Source: Paralichthys olivaceus (lineage: Eukaryota; Chordata; Actinopteri; Pleuronectiformes; Paralichthyidae). From it: DNA of 64,000 nt. Positions 33,348 to 45,400 of this stretch are shown one piece after another (position 1 is the stretch's first letter; every line of letters starts with the position of its first letter). The notes beneath the pieces were generated by a model that did not search any database, was not told where the DNA came from, and was given only the letters and a program-made list of their open reading frames with translations. The stretch is from the NCBI RefSeq assembly GCF_024713975.1, contig NC_091103.1, positions 8,063,501 to 8,127,500 on the forward strand. The letters run 5' to 3'. A program made the position numbers and the translations under genes.

Positions 33348-34034
33348 TGTAGTTTCCTGAGCAAGAGCAGTCGCTGAGATTGGTGCCTTCGAAACTACAG
33401 AAAAAAGCTCCAAGAAAAACGGCACTTTAAGGAAACTGGTAGCATTTGAGGCACCTGATGTTGCAGAGAAACTCCTCCTGTAACGTCACAGACTGCATCA
33501 CACTGGACTTCTGCAGGGACTTGTTTCCAAACGCTTCCCCAACAATGCCTTAAAGACTCAAGTGATATTTTACTCTCTACAAAGATACATAACCGTCGCA
33601 GGTTGTGATACTCATTGAACTCTAATCATTTCACACACACACAGCACATGCCTTGCGATAATAGAAGCAATTTAACCACAGACTGGATGACTGCATCGCT
33701 CAGGTCAGTTACACCAGCTCCTCTCATGCAGCCGCTTTCTCCAGTTGGATGATTTTCTTTTTGTTTGCACCTAGCCACTAAGTGTTTGTCTTGTGGTCGA
33801 CCGTTTTTTCATTCATAGATGTAGCTCCATTTGCATCGTGAGCCTGAGAGAGTTTGACAGTGTTTTTGTATAAAAGTGTGTTGACTCAGTGATTTTTTTT
33901 ATGCATGTGGTATTCGTGGGATTATTCTTCCACTACTTTGGGCTCATGCATATTACAGAGAGCACTGCTAGCGTTCTACACATTTCTGAAACTGAAAGTG
34001 GTTTATACAGTTTTTCATAATTTTAAGGTATTCA

Positions 34035-34040
34035 AATAAA
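34035..34040 (+). terminator. Polyadenylation signal of cipc
   Basis: AATAAA at the end of the inferred 3'UTR, followed by an A-rich stretch. Confidence 0.65.
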
Positions 34041-35285
34041 GCAATTTAAAAAAAATTGACAGCTTCCTTGTGTTATATAAATCTTTTCACATTGTGTCTA
34101 ATATTACGGTTTAATTTCCATACAGTGAGTTTACATAACCATGAGGGAATCCAGCTGCCGTTATAAAACAGGAAAAGGCTCATGCTGGTTGTGATGCATA
34201 TATGAGAAGTACAGTGTTGTGTGTGCTGTCCTGTCCCGTCACATGTAGTAAAGCAGTGATTTTTATGACAAGGGGCTTATGAGTACTGAGATGTTTCTCC
34301 TCCGATATGTCCTTTAATATAAACTTCAGAACTTTAAATGACAACATTTATTTGAATTATATTGAATTATATAAAATTGTGTTTTACAATGCAGCTTTTC
34401 ATACTTTTATTTTTTAAATCAAAATAGGTATCAGATGGTGTGAAAAAACAAGTGGGTTAAAAGAGGGTTATCTTTTCATCTGCGTTTATTTGTCTGTTGG
34501 CAGGATTACGCAAAAATGACTAAACCCATTTCCATGAAATTTTGTGGCGAGATGAGGCACGGCCCAATGAAGAACCTGTTACATTTAGGACCAGATCCAG
34601 AAAAAACCTGCAGATACAGGTGGATTTTTTTTTTTTCCCACTTCAACATGGTGAAATAGAGCGTTAGCCTTGGTGGAGGTATCTGACCGTCCTTCAGCGT
34701 TGGAGACTGAACTCTGTTTTCAAGATTCTGAGCAGGCAGAATCTAGAAAGGCACTTGGAGAGTGCATACCTCCGCCAGGGCTGATTGGCCACTTTACCAC
34801 CATATTGCATATACATTTATTGAGATCAGATGAATATACATAGAAATCCTCTGTCCTCATTGTCTACACATTGGTAGTTGTTTCACACTCCTAGCTCTGA
34901 ATAATGATCAGCTACAAATTTCACCTGTTTGTTAATATTAGAACTCTAAACAAGCCTGACATTTTTCATAAAGATCTCCATTATTTCTTGAGCAAGACAA
35001 AAATAAATAATACGCTATCCCACAATGTTAAAGAAAGGGATAAAACAAATCCACCCCTTTGCTATAAAATACCTCGTACCCCACCTTTCCACCAATTTTC
35101 CCAAAAATCTATTCAGTAGTTTTTGCGTCTGCTCACAGATACACCCACACACAGCAATGAAAACCCTCGTTTGCAGGGAAAATAAGATATTCCAATGAGC
35201 AACCAGGCCACTCAGTACCACCTCTTACATGTCGGGCCTATAGATGCAGATGCCAAACAGCTGAGGATCAGGTGAATCTTACACG
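34041..35285. other. cipc-slc6 convergent spacer
   Basis: The two genes converge here. The spacer holds a family C repeat (34465-34690) and a second degenerate repeat at about 34750-35160 with 'caaaaatctattcagtagtt'. A TTTATT (minus-strand AATAAA) at 34816-34821 could end the transporter transcript. No gene seen. Confidence 0.55.
34465..34690 (+). repeat. Interspersed repeat family C, best-kept copy
   Basis: It has 'ttatttgtctgttggcagga', 'ttacgcaaaaatgactaaac' and 'ccatttccatgaaattttgt', then 'caatgaagaacctgttacat'. It is the clearest of the family C copies in the window. It is non-coding. Confidence 0.7.
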
Positions 35286-38200
35286 TCAGCCAGCTAACTT
35301 CTGTAACTCTTCCCCTCCAATGTGCTGCAGCTCAGCCTCTCTGTCTTTGGTCAGTGAGAAGTCAGGGTCAGGTTCGCACAGCTGAAGGCAACGCTGTGAG
35401 ATAGAGGTAAAAAGTCGACAATAATTTAGCACAGAGTTCCAACAGAACTGTCCATCAACTAATGTGGCAAATATGTACAACTAAATAAGTTGTGAGTCAG
35501 TTGGAAAATGTGTTTATTGCGTTGTTGCAGTGATATATGAGTTAATTACTATCAAGAATACTGCAATACTATAGAGAACGTAATTTGTACTACTATATAA
35601 TATTTGTAAACTTAAAACTTAAGCATGTCAAACTTTAAAAGGCCTTCCCGCCTACACATTTATAATTACAATGATGAATAATATTAAAAATGTACAGCTT
35701 ATTTTGTGTTTTGATGTGGATCTGAGACTACATTGGAAGCTTGTGCGTCATTGTGCCAAACTTCCTCATGCTTACTGAATACACTGACTCCAAGCTTTTA
35801 TTATACTTCAGCTTTTTATAGCAGCATTAAGTTTTATGTGTTCGTAAATGTTTTGCATCAGTATTTTAAAAGGTTAGCCAGGGATCATGAAGCACATGAA
35901 CAGGACGTTGTTTTCTGTTTCATATAGTTAGAAAAAGCAGAAAATACTTGTGTCCGCAGTCATCAAGTCAGTTACTGTATATTTTCTGATCATGCAAAAC
36001 TAATCACGTTGTTAAAAAACCTTTCTATTACTTAAAAGTCCATAAAGTCCTGAGCAAACTTTAAGAATGAATCATGACACAGAATGATCGATTTTATCAT
36101 TGTCCCACCTGAGAGAGGGTTCCAGTCCCAGTTCCCAGCTTATATAACGCAAAACCTGGCACAAGCAGGATGGAGGACAGGGCCAGTGCCCAGCCCACTA
36201 TGTTTGCCCAGGCTGGGTACACATACCAGCGATTGAAGTTCAGAGGCTGGTACTCGACCAAAGAAAATATAAAAGAGCTCTGAGGAAGCAAAAAGAAACA
36301 CTTGGTTGATGTTTAATGGATGGAATATTTCTGGTTAATTAAGAAGTTTAACTTAACAAATGGTGCTGTGAGGATATTCACAATCATCTCATGTCCCAAC
36401 AGTGTGGGCCTGACTCACCAGTGAGACCAGCGGTGTGAGATAGAGCCAGCACATTTTAAAGAATATGTTGGCACGCACACCCGTCATGTCCTCAATGATG
36501 TCATACAACCTCTTGACCCCTTGATGGGAGATGAGGTTGGATTAATGTTAAACAAAAACCAGATGAAAACAGACGTGTGCAAATGACTGGGTGTAATTTA
36601 AAAGGGAAAACTTTTCTTCAGTCGGTGTTGTTGCTGTGTTAACAAACAGTGCTATTGATTGGTTTATGGGATACAATAGATATTATGGGATATATTATTA
36701 GGATACCAAACTTACCAAATGCCCATCCAAGTGCCAGGGTTTCAAACACACAGAGAAAGAGGATGCAGGCTCCGTTACAAGCGTAGTAGTCAAACATTTG
36801 GAACACATACATCCCTCCCTGGAGACAAAAGCAGAGTTTTTTATTTTACTTTACCTTAACTGTCAACCTCACATGGATGGAAGCCTGTTAGAGACATTTA
36901 AATATAAATATTTAAGCACTGGCCTCAGTGATCATGATGAGCTGAGAAAAGAAGCAGGTGAGGCAGAAGAGGAGGAGGAAAACTTCCCGTCGACCTGCTC
37001 TGCGCATTACAACAGGAAACATGTCTATGATGGAGGTCATCACTACCTCCATGGCGACAAACTGTAAAGAGAACAGACGAGACAGAAATGAGCAGAGGTC
37101 CAAATGGGAACATGCTCTCCTTTAGAGTCCATACTCCATAGTGTGTCTTACCTGTGTGTCCAGACCCAAGAGAAGGAGCATAACAAAGAAACAGATGGAC
37201 CACAGCTGAGGCAGAGGCATCATGGCTACAGCCTGAGGGTAAGCAATGAATGCCAGCCCTGGACCTGGAGAGACAGCAGCAGAATGGATCATAGACTGGT
37301 CTCCTACTGTCTGCCTCTGGGTAACTTACTGGAAATATCAAATAAGTTTAAAATCGTCCACAAACGTCTGTCTGTGGAGCATATATCTCATTTTATCGGA
37401 TTCACACTTAAGATGTGCACCGTTAAGGATGGAAGACAACGACTGACAGCAGCCAGTGGCAGCTGTGATGCCTGGATGTGCTGTCAGGTGCACAATGCTG
37501 TTACACTGGTTTGGGGCCGAATGACTGCTGCTGTGCTTATCATGTCCTCAAGATGGCAGCAAAGTGTTTATGTAGATTTTCAATCTCAGCAATATTTGCA
37601 GTGTTGAAGTGGGCACATTTGGGTGCATGGGAAATATGTTTTAAAAAATCTGTCTTCAGTAATTTAAGTTGAAGTTTAATGCAAGAGTAAAATAAGACGA
37701 CACTCCCAATTAAAGTCAGTGTGAGTGGAGGCCTCCTCTGCAGAGTCAAAGCTCGAACAAGTTGCCAGAGTTCAGTTATTCTTTAGAAAAGGGTGTGTCT
37801 GTCTGAGTGCTCCTGGTGGATTGCTTTACCTGACTCGGCCACTTCCGAAATGGGAATGCCTTGCTCATGAGCCATGAACCCCAGCACAGAGAAGACTGCG
37901 AAACCAGCCACCACACTAGTAGCACTGTTCAGCAAACACAGCCACAGACAGTCTCTGCAAAATACAAGAACTTAGTTTATGATCCATGAGTGAATATGTT
38001 CATGTTATGAACAAACATAATTGATCATTTTAATACGCTGTTGCTTATCTGTTGATCAAGTCGAAAAATGAAAGGAACCCCTCCAAAAAATTTACCGGCC
38101 TGTTATGACGCTGCTCAAATTGACCAATTTCATTAAAAATATAGTTTTAGAATCCTGGAAATATCATTTTAATCACATCGGGAACCCTTTGCTGTTGGCT

Positions 38201-41200
38201 TGATTAGTTTGATGTTATCGCAGCCTGGCAGTTTATCACTTTTGTATCTGTGTCAGCCAGAAACACATCTTCATGTTGTGTTTATTTGCAGCTTGTTTGC
38301 GTGTTTGCTTGTGTTGTCAGTATTTGCATAAGTCTGCAAGCCCAAAGACAAACAGCAAGATGAAGCAACACATGCTTCAAATATTTTCACATACATAACA
38401 CACACACACTCACAAACATGGATCTTAAACTACGTTTGGGTTGTTGAAAATGCTGAACATTGCTGGACAGTTAAACGCAGTGACACATTGAGAAATACTT
38501 ACTTATAGCAGTTATTGTTGTAGGTGTTGTAGCTGCCGAGCACAGTTAAAGAGCCCACACCCACACTGTACGAGAAGAAGATCTGAACCCCGGCCTCCAT
38601 CCACACCTGTCTCAACAGAGCAGTGCTGAACTTTTCGGATTTGTCCACTTACACCTTTGACATATTTCGTTACCTATCTCACCCACCTGAGGGTCTGTGA
38701 GTCGTGAGGGTTCAGGCAGCAGATAAAACACCACTCCTTGTAGAGCACCAGGAAGAGAGAGTCCACGGATCAGAAGAATCAATAACATCACATAGGGGAA
38801 GGTAGCAGTGAAATACACCACCTGGGAAAAGAGACATTTATAAACATGTATCGGAAACTTTTAATGCGGCACAGCCTGGAGCTTATATAAATACCTTGCC
38901 TGTGGATCGGACTCCTTTCCAGATACAAAAGTAGCAGGTGACCCACATGGCAATAAGACACAACAGCACCTCCCACCTGATGCTGCCTATCTCCTCAATC
39001 CCCCCTGAGATAGCCAGCACTCGTCGTCTAGAGAGAGAAATGATCAACAAGTGACACAATATTTTATACATTGTTGTTGTGTCTTGCATAAAATACCATC
39101 ATAATGGTTATTTGGAACATGAGGAAGAGCCTGGAGGCTGAGGTTGTTAATAACAGTCATACTCCCAGAATTCTGTGGCAGCAGATGAGGATGCGTTCGT
39201 CTGATTGGTAAACTGAATGGTGTTATTTCTTGTTGAGAAGTCGACACAGTCATCTAAGAAGGAGGTGAGAAAAAATATTTGAAAAAATTGTTAATGTAGT
39301 TTAACAGTTTTTCACAGTTTTTCCTTATTGGTGACAGTAAATCGTATCTTTTTGCATCTGTAATGTGCTGCGGTTTGAGCCACAGGAAATGTTTCTTGAA
39401 GAAATCCTGCTCCTGGTTGTTGTGCTGGTATGTTTAATTTTTAGACCTGTGCTTTTTTATCAAGTCAAAATGTTTGCAGTGAAAATGGTCTGTCACACAT
39501 GTGGTTAGATAAACAGCCAGTGTTAATAATCTAATGTCTCATGATCAAGTCATTTATCTGATATGATGAACATGACATCAGTAAATTATGCAGATATTAT
39601 TGTCCCCTCTGTCACACAAGTCAACCTTTGTACCTGTGTTCCAGTCGTTGCTGCAGCTGGACCAGGGCAGCTGGGAGCTGAAGGAGAACACCAGGTAGAG
39701 CAAAGCCCAGGCAAGAATAATGATGTAGGTCATACAGGAATAGAGGAGAATCAGCAGTCCACCATAGCCGATACCTGCATTGGAAGACATTACCTACATG
39801 AAGGTAACTAAAAAAAAATAGTGCCAATCAAAAGAGGTTGAAAAAGGTTTTACTCAAGATGTCACCTAATTGAATGTATTTATAGCATTTCATGTTTCAT
39901 TACCAGGCGTAATACATATATTATATAATATACATTTCTCCTCCAATTAAACATTGCACTTTTGTGGCAGTGTTGGACTCATTCATGGTTTACAAAAATA
40001 TTCAAAACCTACAGAATGTTAAACGACATTTCAGTGAGAGATTCAAGTGTCTGATGCTCATTGACTGTTTGTTAAAATGAACATATAGACTCCGAAGCTA
40101 ATGTGAAAGTTCCTGAAAACTGTGTTCTCTCGAATGAGCAGCAGAGGGCGACTCTACTGGTTGTGAATGCATGTCCAAGTGCTGATTCTCTAGTAAGTTT
40201 GGTTTTAATAATATGTGATGCAAAAAAAACAAGGTGAAATGTCATGATTGACATTGAAGACTGACTCGTGATCGAGGGCGTGCATCGCAGTGACCTCGCT
40301 TCTGCCGCTCCATCCATTGATCTCTACAATGCTGACTCTGGTTCCAAATGTGCAAGATGGCGGCGTTCATATCAGGGATATTTTAGCTTCATTTTTGGAT
40401 AGTGGGAGGAAGTGGATCTAAGCCGTCCATCTTTATTTCCAGTCTTTGGCTCAAAAACTAAGCGATGGTGTCAAGACGGGCTGCCACTTGGTCGTGCTAC
40501 TTGTGGTAAAGTAGACTTGAGCTGCTGGCCTTTAGCAGATATAAGACGCAGGCTACAGAGGACAGGTCTGTCCAACTCCACACCCTCAGATTCTTTTACC
40601 TTTTCACACTTGAGGTCTTCTGACCCAGACGGCTGTGAAATCACTTAGGGAACTTTTTAAAAGGCTAAATACCCTTTGTTTTCCACAAATGCAACAGAGC
40701 TCACACCTTCAAGCAGACTTTGATGTGTTCAATCAGCCGTGTTGCTCGTTTAAAGTAAACTTTCTGTAAAAAAGAATCTCACTTGCCTTACATAACAATG
40801 TTGTTTTGCTTGGTAACAGAGGTGTTGTTATTGTTGATTTGTCAGTGTCTGCCTTGTGAAAGTGCCCTTTCATTATGCTTTTTATAAGTTTATGTTGGCT
40901 CCATGTACTTTCAGAGTTGGTTACTGCCTCACATATTCTCCCTTTGTGAAACATTGAACCATTTTAACTGAAGGAAGAAGCTTTCTCACAGTGGGTTGGG
41001 GTTTGGTCAATCATTAAACTTACAGCCAGTCCTGCATCAATCATCATTTCTCCAGTGAATCTTGGTTTTTTCGTCTTGGACTCACACACCACTGCACATA
41101 GTGTATACCTTCTGCCAGTGGGCATAGCTTCCTCCAGCAGGTGACGCTGCCCTCCTGGGTGTACTGGCCTATGGCGGTCTCCAGCAGGAACAGGGGTACA

Positions 41201-41585
41201 CCACATGTCACCACGAATACCACATACGGCACCAGGAATGCCCCTGAATTCACAAAAGACACAACATTGCATGACTACAATACACATGTTTTGAGTAATA
41301 CTGTAATAGTGAGCATTGTATTTGTATACCGCCTCCGTTTTTGTAGCAGAGGTAAGGAAACCTCCACACGTTGCCCAGGCCGACAACATTTCCCGCCACG
41401 GCCAGTAGAAACTCCATCTTACTGCCCCAGTGTCCTCTCTCCTCCACATCCTCCTCCTTGTTTTGTGTGGTACATTTTTTATTCAACATACCGAAAACCT
41501 CCGTCTGGACCCAGTCGTCCTTGTTACCCAGATGCTGGGTTTGCCAGGTTATCTCCGCCTTTATATTCACCCCTAATTCTGTCAT
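35286..41585 (-). CDS. Sodium- and chloride-dependent SLC6 transporter, GAT2/BGT1/TauT/CreaT branch
   Basis: Exons, 5' to 3' on minus: 41585-41330, 41243-41109, 39774-39634, 39253-39163, 39027-38895, 38821-38687, 38606-38503, 37954-37830, 37264-37152, 37061-36924, 36818-36716, 36519-36419, 36279-36109, 35393-35286; 617 aa, full length for SLC6. Twelve membrane segments are expected. TM1 has [20 protein letters not shown]2 [13 protein letters not shown], a long extracellular loop with cysteines ([13 protein letters not shown]) and N-glycosylation sites, TM6 [18 protein letters not shown], and TM8 LLGLDTQFV. The family moves GABA, betaine, taurine or creatine with Na+ and Cl-. It resembles several members about equally, so I give no symbol; a fish-only paralogue is possible. 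Asn66 in TM1 is unusual, and the intron after 36924 has a GC donor. Confidence 0.88.
40090..40460. repeat. Degenerate interspersed repeat in slc6 intron 2
   Basis: It contains 'gcagcagagggcgactctac' and later 'tgtgcaagatggcggcgttc' with 'gccgtccatctttatttcca'. These are phrases of a common fish repeat, recognised from memory. It is non-coding. Confidence 0.4.
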
Positions 41586-42247
41586 GTAATGAGCAACTGT
41601 CTGACCAGTAAATCAGTTCTCAGCAGGGATGTTAATTATCTCCTGCAGAGCATAAATTTCAATCTCTAAACTAGAGTGACATGCAGAGTTCATACCTCTG
41701 CCAAGGTCCCCTTATGAAACCACATTTAAATTCACATGATTTTATTTGGATCTGCAGCAAACTGCACACACTCATAAATATCAGTCCTCTTAATATGCCT
41801 GTTTTTTAATCTCGCAATGTTAAAGAGATTTAAAGGAAGTACTGGATCTGCACCCTGATCTGGATCACCTTAATGTAAAAGTCTCTGTGCTCCCAGTCTT
41901 CTGTGTCATCTGCTCAGTTCGGGTTTTGTTTCCCCATGACGTTTCTGTGTTTTTGACCTTGGCTCCAGTCACTAGTTTTTTGTCTGTGTTGATGGACTCT
42001 AAACCAGCTTTGTTTTTATGTTTAAATGTTGGAATAAGTGTCTTAACTGCCTCTGCAGCTCTTAGTACCTGCATTTCGATCCAGAACAAACCCCCCAAAA
42101 CTTGACAAAGAAGTGGTGTCCAAATCAGTCACTGTATGGCAGTATTATATTCTGTGTGATAGCAGATGATAACTATAAAAAGGCATAACTGTTACAATAG
42201 CAAAATAATTAAGTTATTGACAGTGATATTCTAATTATCCGGTTGTT
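41586..42247. other. Spacer between vwa7 3' end and slc6 5' end
   Basis: Both genes run on the minus strand, so this holds the slc6 promoter. From about 41690 to 41875 there is a degenerate interspersed repeat ('accctgatctggatcacctt'). No CpG-rich stretch and no TATA box stand out. Confidence 0.5.
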
Positions 42248-42253
42248 TTTATT
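42248..42253 (-). terminator. Polyadenylation signal of vwa7
   Basis: TTTATT on the plus strand, i.e. AATAAA on minus, 215 bases after the vwa7 stop. Confidence 0.55.
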
Positions 42254-42467
42254 TAGTAGTCTCTCTTGAAGAACTGTCGCAAACACTTACACTTAACAAG
42301 CATGAAAGATATGTTTCTTTGCATCAAGTGCACTTATTGTTTTTTCAAAGTACATCCTCCAGAAATGCTTTATATAGTCTTTGATAAAGTCCTGATCTGG
42401 AATAATGGGATCCAGTGATCAACACGTAGACGAGTTTGACCTGCAAAACAGTTTTAATCAAGTGGAG

Positions 42468-45400
42468 CTAAGACCACAGCAGGACTAATAGCAAGAAAAA
42501 GATGCCTGGCAGTGTTATCCGCCCAGTTCCACTGGTTTCTGAGCTCCTGTCTCTTTGCTGCCTCTGTTGATCAGGAGTTAGATGGCAACGCTTCATGTTT
42601 CCGGCTGTATCCCACACCAACAGCTCCGCCTGAGCAGAGCAGCAGCTGGATGTGTACCTCGCCCACAGTGGCTGAGAGGAGCCCTGGACCAATTCAGACA
42701 CATTCAAAGGGGAGTCCTCTTTCTCCAATATGGCTTTGTAGTGGTGATGGTCTCTGTTAGTCATCTGGTCCCTGAGCGCCTGTTGCTGGGAGTCTCCCAG
42801 ACTGTCCTCTGTGGTTGGAGGGCTAAGGAATAAAGTCAGAATGCCTTCACCCCTCTGTAGCTGGAGGGCAGCGAGGCCAGAGCGCCCTCTGTCTGACACG
42901 ACCAGAGATACACTCCAGCTGGACTCATTGCAAATGGAAGGACAGGTGGACTGCCCTCCTGCAGCAGAGCAGGATGGTGGGGACGTGTCTGGATCCTACA
43001 GGAGAGACAGGAAGTGTCAGAGTGATGATCAGTGAGATAACAAAAGTGGAGAATATCCTCTTAGATTTTCAGTTAATGCTCACCGGGGGCACCACAGTCA
43101 AGTAAGTGACGGCGTAATTTGAGTCTGCAGAGTCAAGAGCCCGCACAGTGAGGGTGAGTGTGACAGTTTTTCCTGCCTGAGCTGTGGAAGGAGTGTGGAG
43201 GTTCACCTGATCGTGGAAGGACCCTTGTTCTGCAACATGGAACCTGAAAAACAAAAACTCAAAAGTAAAAAAAAACATTTTCCTTATTTATAATAAGCTT
43301 TATTTATTTCAGTCAGTTCACATAAGATTTGGTGGTGATTATGATTATAATAATTAATATTAAATTGAATGAAAACTATTTTACCTTCTTACTTTATTTA
43401 AAGGCAATTCTCAAAGGGCTCTGGCTGTTCGTTGTTTTTTGCCCTACCTGTGAGGTCCTCTCTTATGAAGATATCCACGGTCGTCATCCATGCTCAGACT
43501 CAAGAGTCGGGCCGGGCCGTGGTTTAGAATGTCAAAGTCCACCATTGTGCTGTGGCCAGGTACCAAACGAGGGACAGACAAAATCTGAGGTACAGGGTTG
43601 TATGGAAAGTTGGTTAAGGGAAGGTTACAAAAAAATGTGCAAAAAAACACTAAATGATGTCCATAGAATAAAAGGGATCTGCATATGTGGAATGCAAACC
43701 GTTCATCTTGTAGGCTTCACATTTTGCATATATACTGTTAATGACCAGCGCTCTGTAGCAGTATATAAACATGTCCTCTTCTACGCTCAACAGGAGCAAC
43801 TGGCAGCATGCGACCAACAATATCTGGATGACCAGATCATATTGATAATCAAATCCATTTTTTCATATCGGGCTGACACAGACCTTCACAGGAGTTGTCG
43901 TGCGTTATGACAATAACACTCATCGAATCTCTTCCTCTTAAGCAAGTTCAAGTTGTTACAAAAGTGACAGTATATTGTAGAACTGTTTGAGGAGGACTCA
44001 CTAATGAGGAGGAATAATTCTGAAGTAGCTCCAGAGCTTTAACACAGGACAGGAGAACAGGCCATTCCACACAGGCAGGTTTAGCACTGGTATTGCACTA
44101 GTTTTTTAAAAACTGTGTAAGTGAGCTACTGAGCTACTTCTAACCAGTAATATTAGATATTTAAATCATGTCTAACATCACAATGCTTGAGCACTTCTGT
44201 TGAGTACCTGTATCTGAACATGAGTGGGCTGCACCATCTCTGTGGAAACCCTCTCCAGCTTATTTCCTCTTCTGTCTCTGCCTGTGAGTCGAACACAGAA
44301 GGGAACTCTGGGAACAGACTCCACAAATCCCACCAGCTCATCCACAGAGTAGGATGATGATGAAGAGGAGGAAGAGGAGTTCAGCGTAACCTGATGCAGG
44401 GTGTCTCCTTGGGCTCCCAACAGTGTCACGTGACTGAAAAACACGTCCTCTTCTGGAGCCAGGCCTGTAACAGCCAGAACCAGAAAGGCAGGTACACCTG
44501 GGAAAAGTACAAAGCACAGGCACATTCCTGGGCATCATACTTACTGTGCTCTGTCACTCATACACCACTAATTATTTGAGAAAACCAAAAATCCCTACCT
44601 GCAACTGGATTACCCTCCACTCTGGCCAGACCTGGGTGTGTCTCATTGGTTACAGTGGCAAAATAATATAGGAAATCTACACAGCTGTCACCTGGAGGTG
44701 CAGATCAACAGACATACATTCAGTTATATAATCTCTAATGTACCAGAAATAATCTATTAATGGATTTGATGCATGTCTAACATGTTTTTTTTTTACCTAT
44801 CACATTGAATGTGAGGTGTCCATCACTCTTGGTGTGGACCTTCCACTGGCCTGGCTGAATGGGAGAAAGTAGGCTGATGCGGTACAGACCCTTAAAGTGC
44901 TCCAAGTCTGCCAGGGAACCTTTCTCACTCAACAGAGACTGGCTTTGGCCTGACAAGGAGTAGAAACCAGAACAACAGCTTATTTAATGATCGCATTCAA
45001 AGATGAGTCGTGGTAGTAGATTATTTATTCTAAGCAAGTACAAAGTGCAGTTCACAGAAAGTAGGTCCCAGAATAAAAAATATTAAATAAAATTTGCCTC
45101 CACCAACCAGTGCAGTTTCAGTCTACATACATTTTATTCCAAAGTCGTATGAGGTCACTCACCTGAAGGATTGGTTAGGATACACTCTATCAACACGCCA
45201 GTGACATGTAGGGTAACGTTCTTCAAAGAACTATCAACTCTGAAGGAATGAGAGGACATCAGCTCCTGGTCACTCTCCACATGGAGCAGGGTCACCTGAG
45301 GAGGAAGGATGCACACGTGCTGCTTCAATCTGAATGAGAAATGCTCATTCACGATTTCTATAATAAAAACTGATGGCAAGACAACTTGTATGTGAAAGGT

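Larger units (their letters stand above)
32539..34040 (+). other. cipc: cipc 3' untranslated region
   Basis: About 1.5 kb from the stop to AATAAA at 34035-34040. It includes a TIR element copy at 33039-33347. Confidence 0.6.

Noticed and set aside
36925-37341. A 138-codon minus-strand frame
   Set aside because: Overlaps slc6 exons 9 and 10 out of frame.
41141-41611. A 156-codon plus-strand frame
   Set aside because: Antisense to two slc6 exons and the intron between; low-complexity Pro/Ser text.
43329-43910. A 193-codon plus-strand frame
   Set aside because: Crosses a vwa7 exon antisense and its introns, with no recognisable domain.
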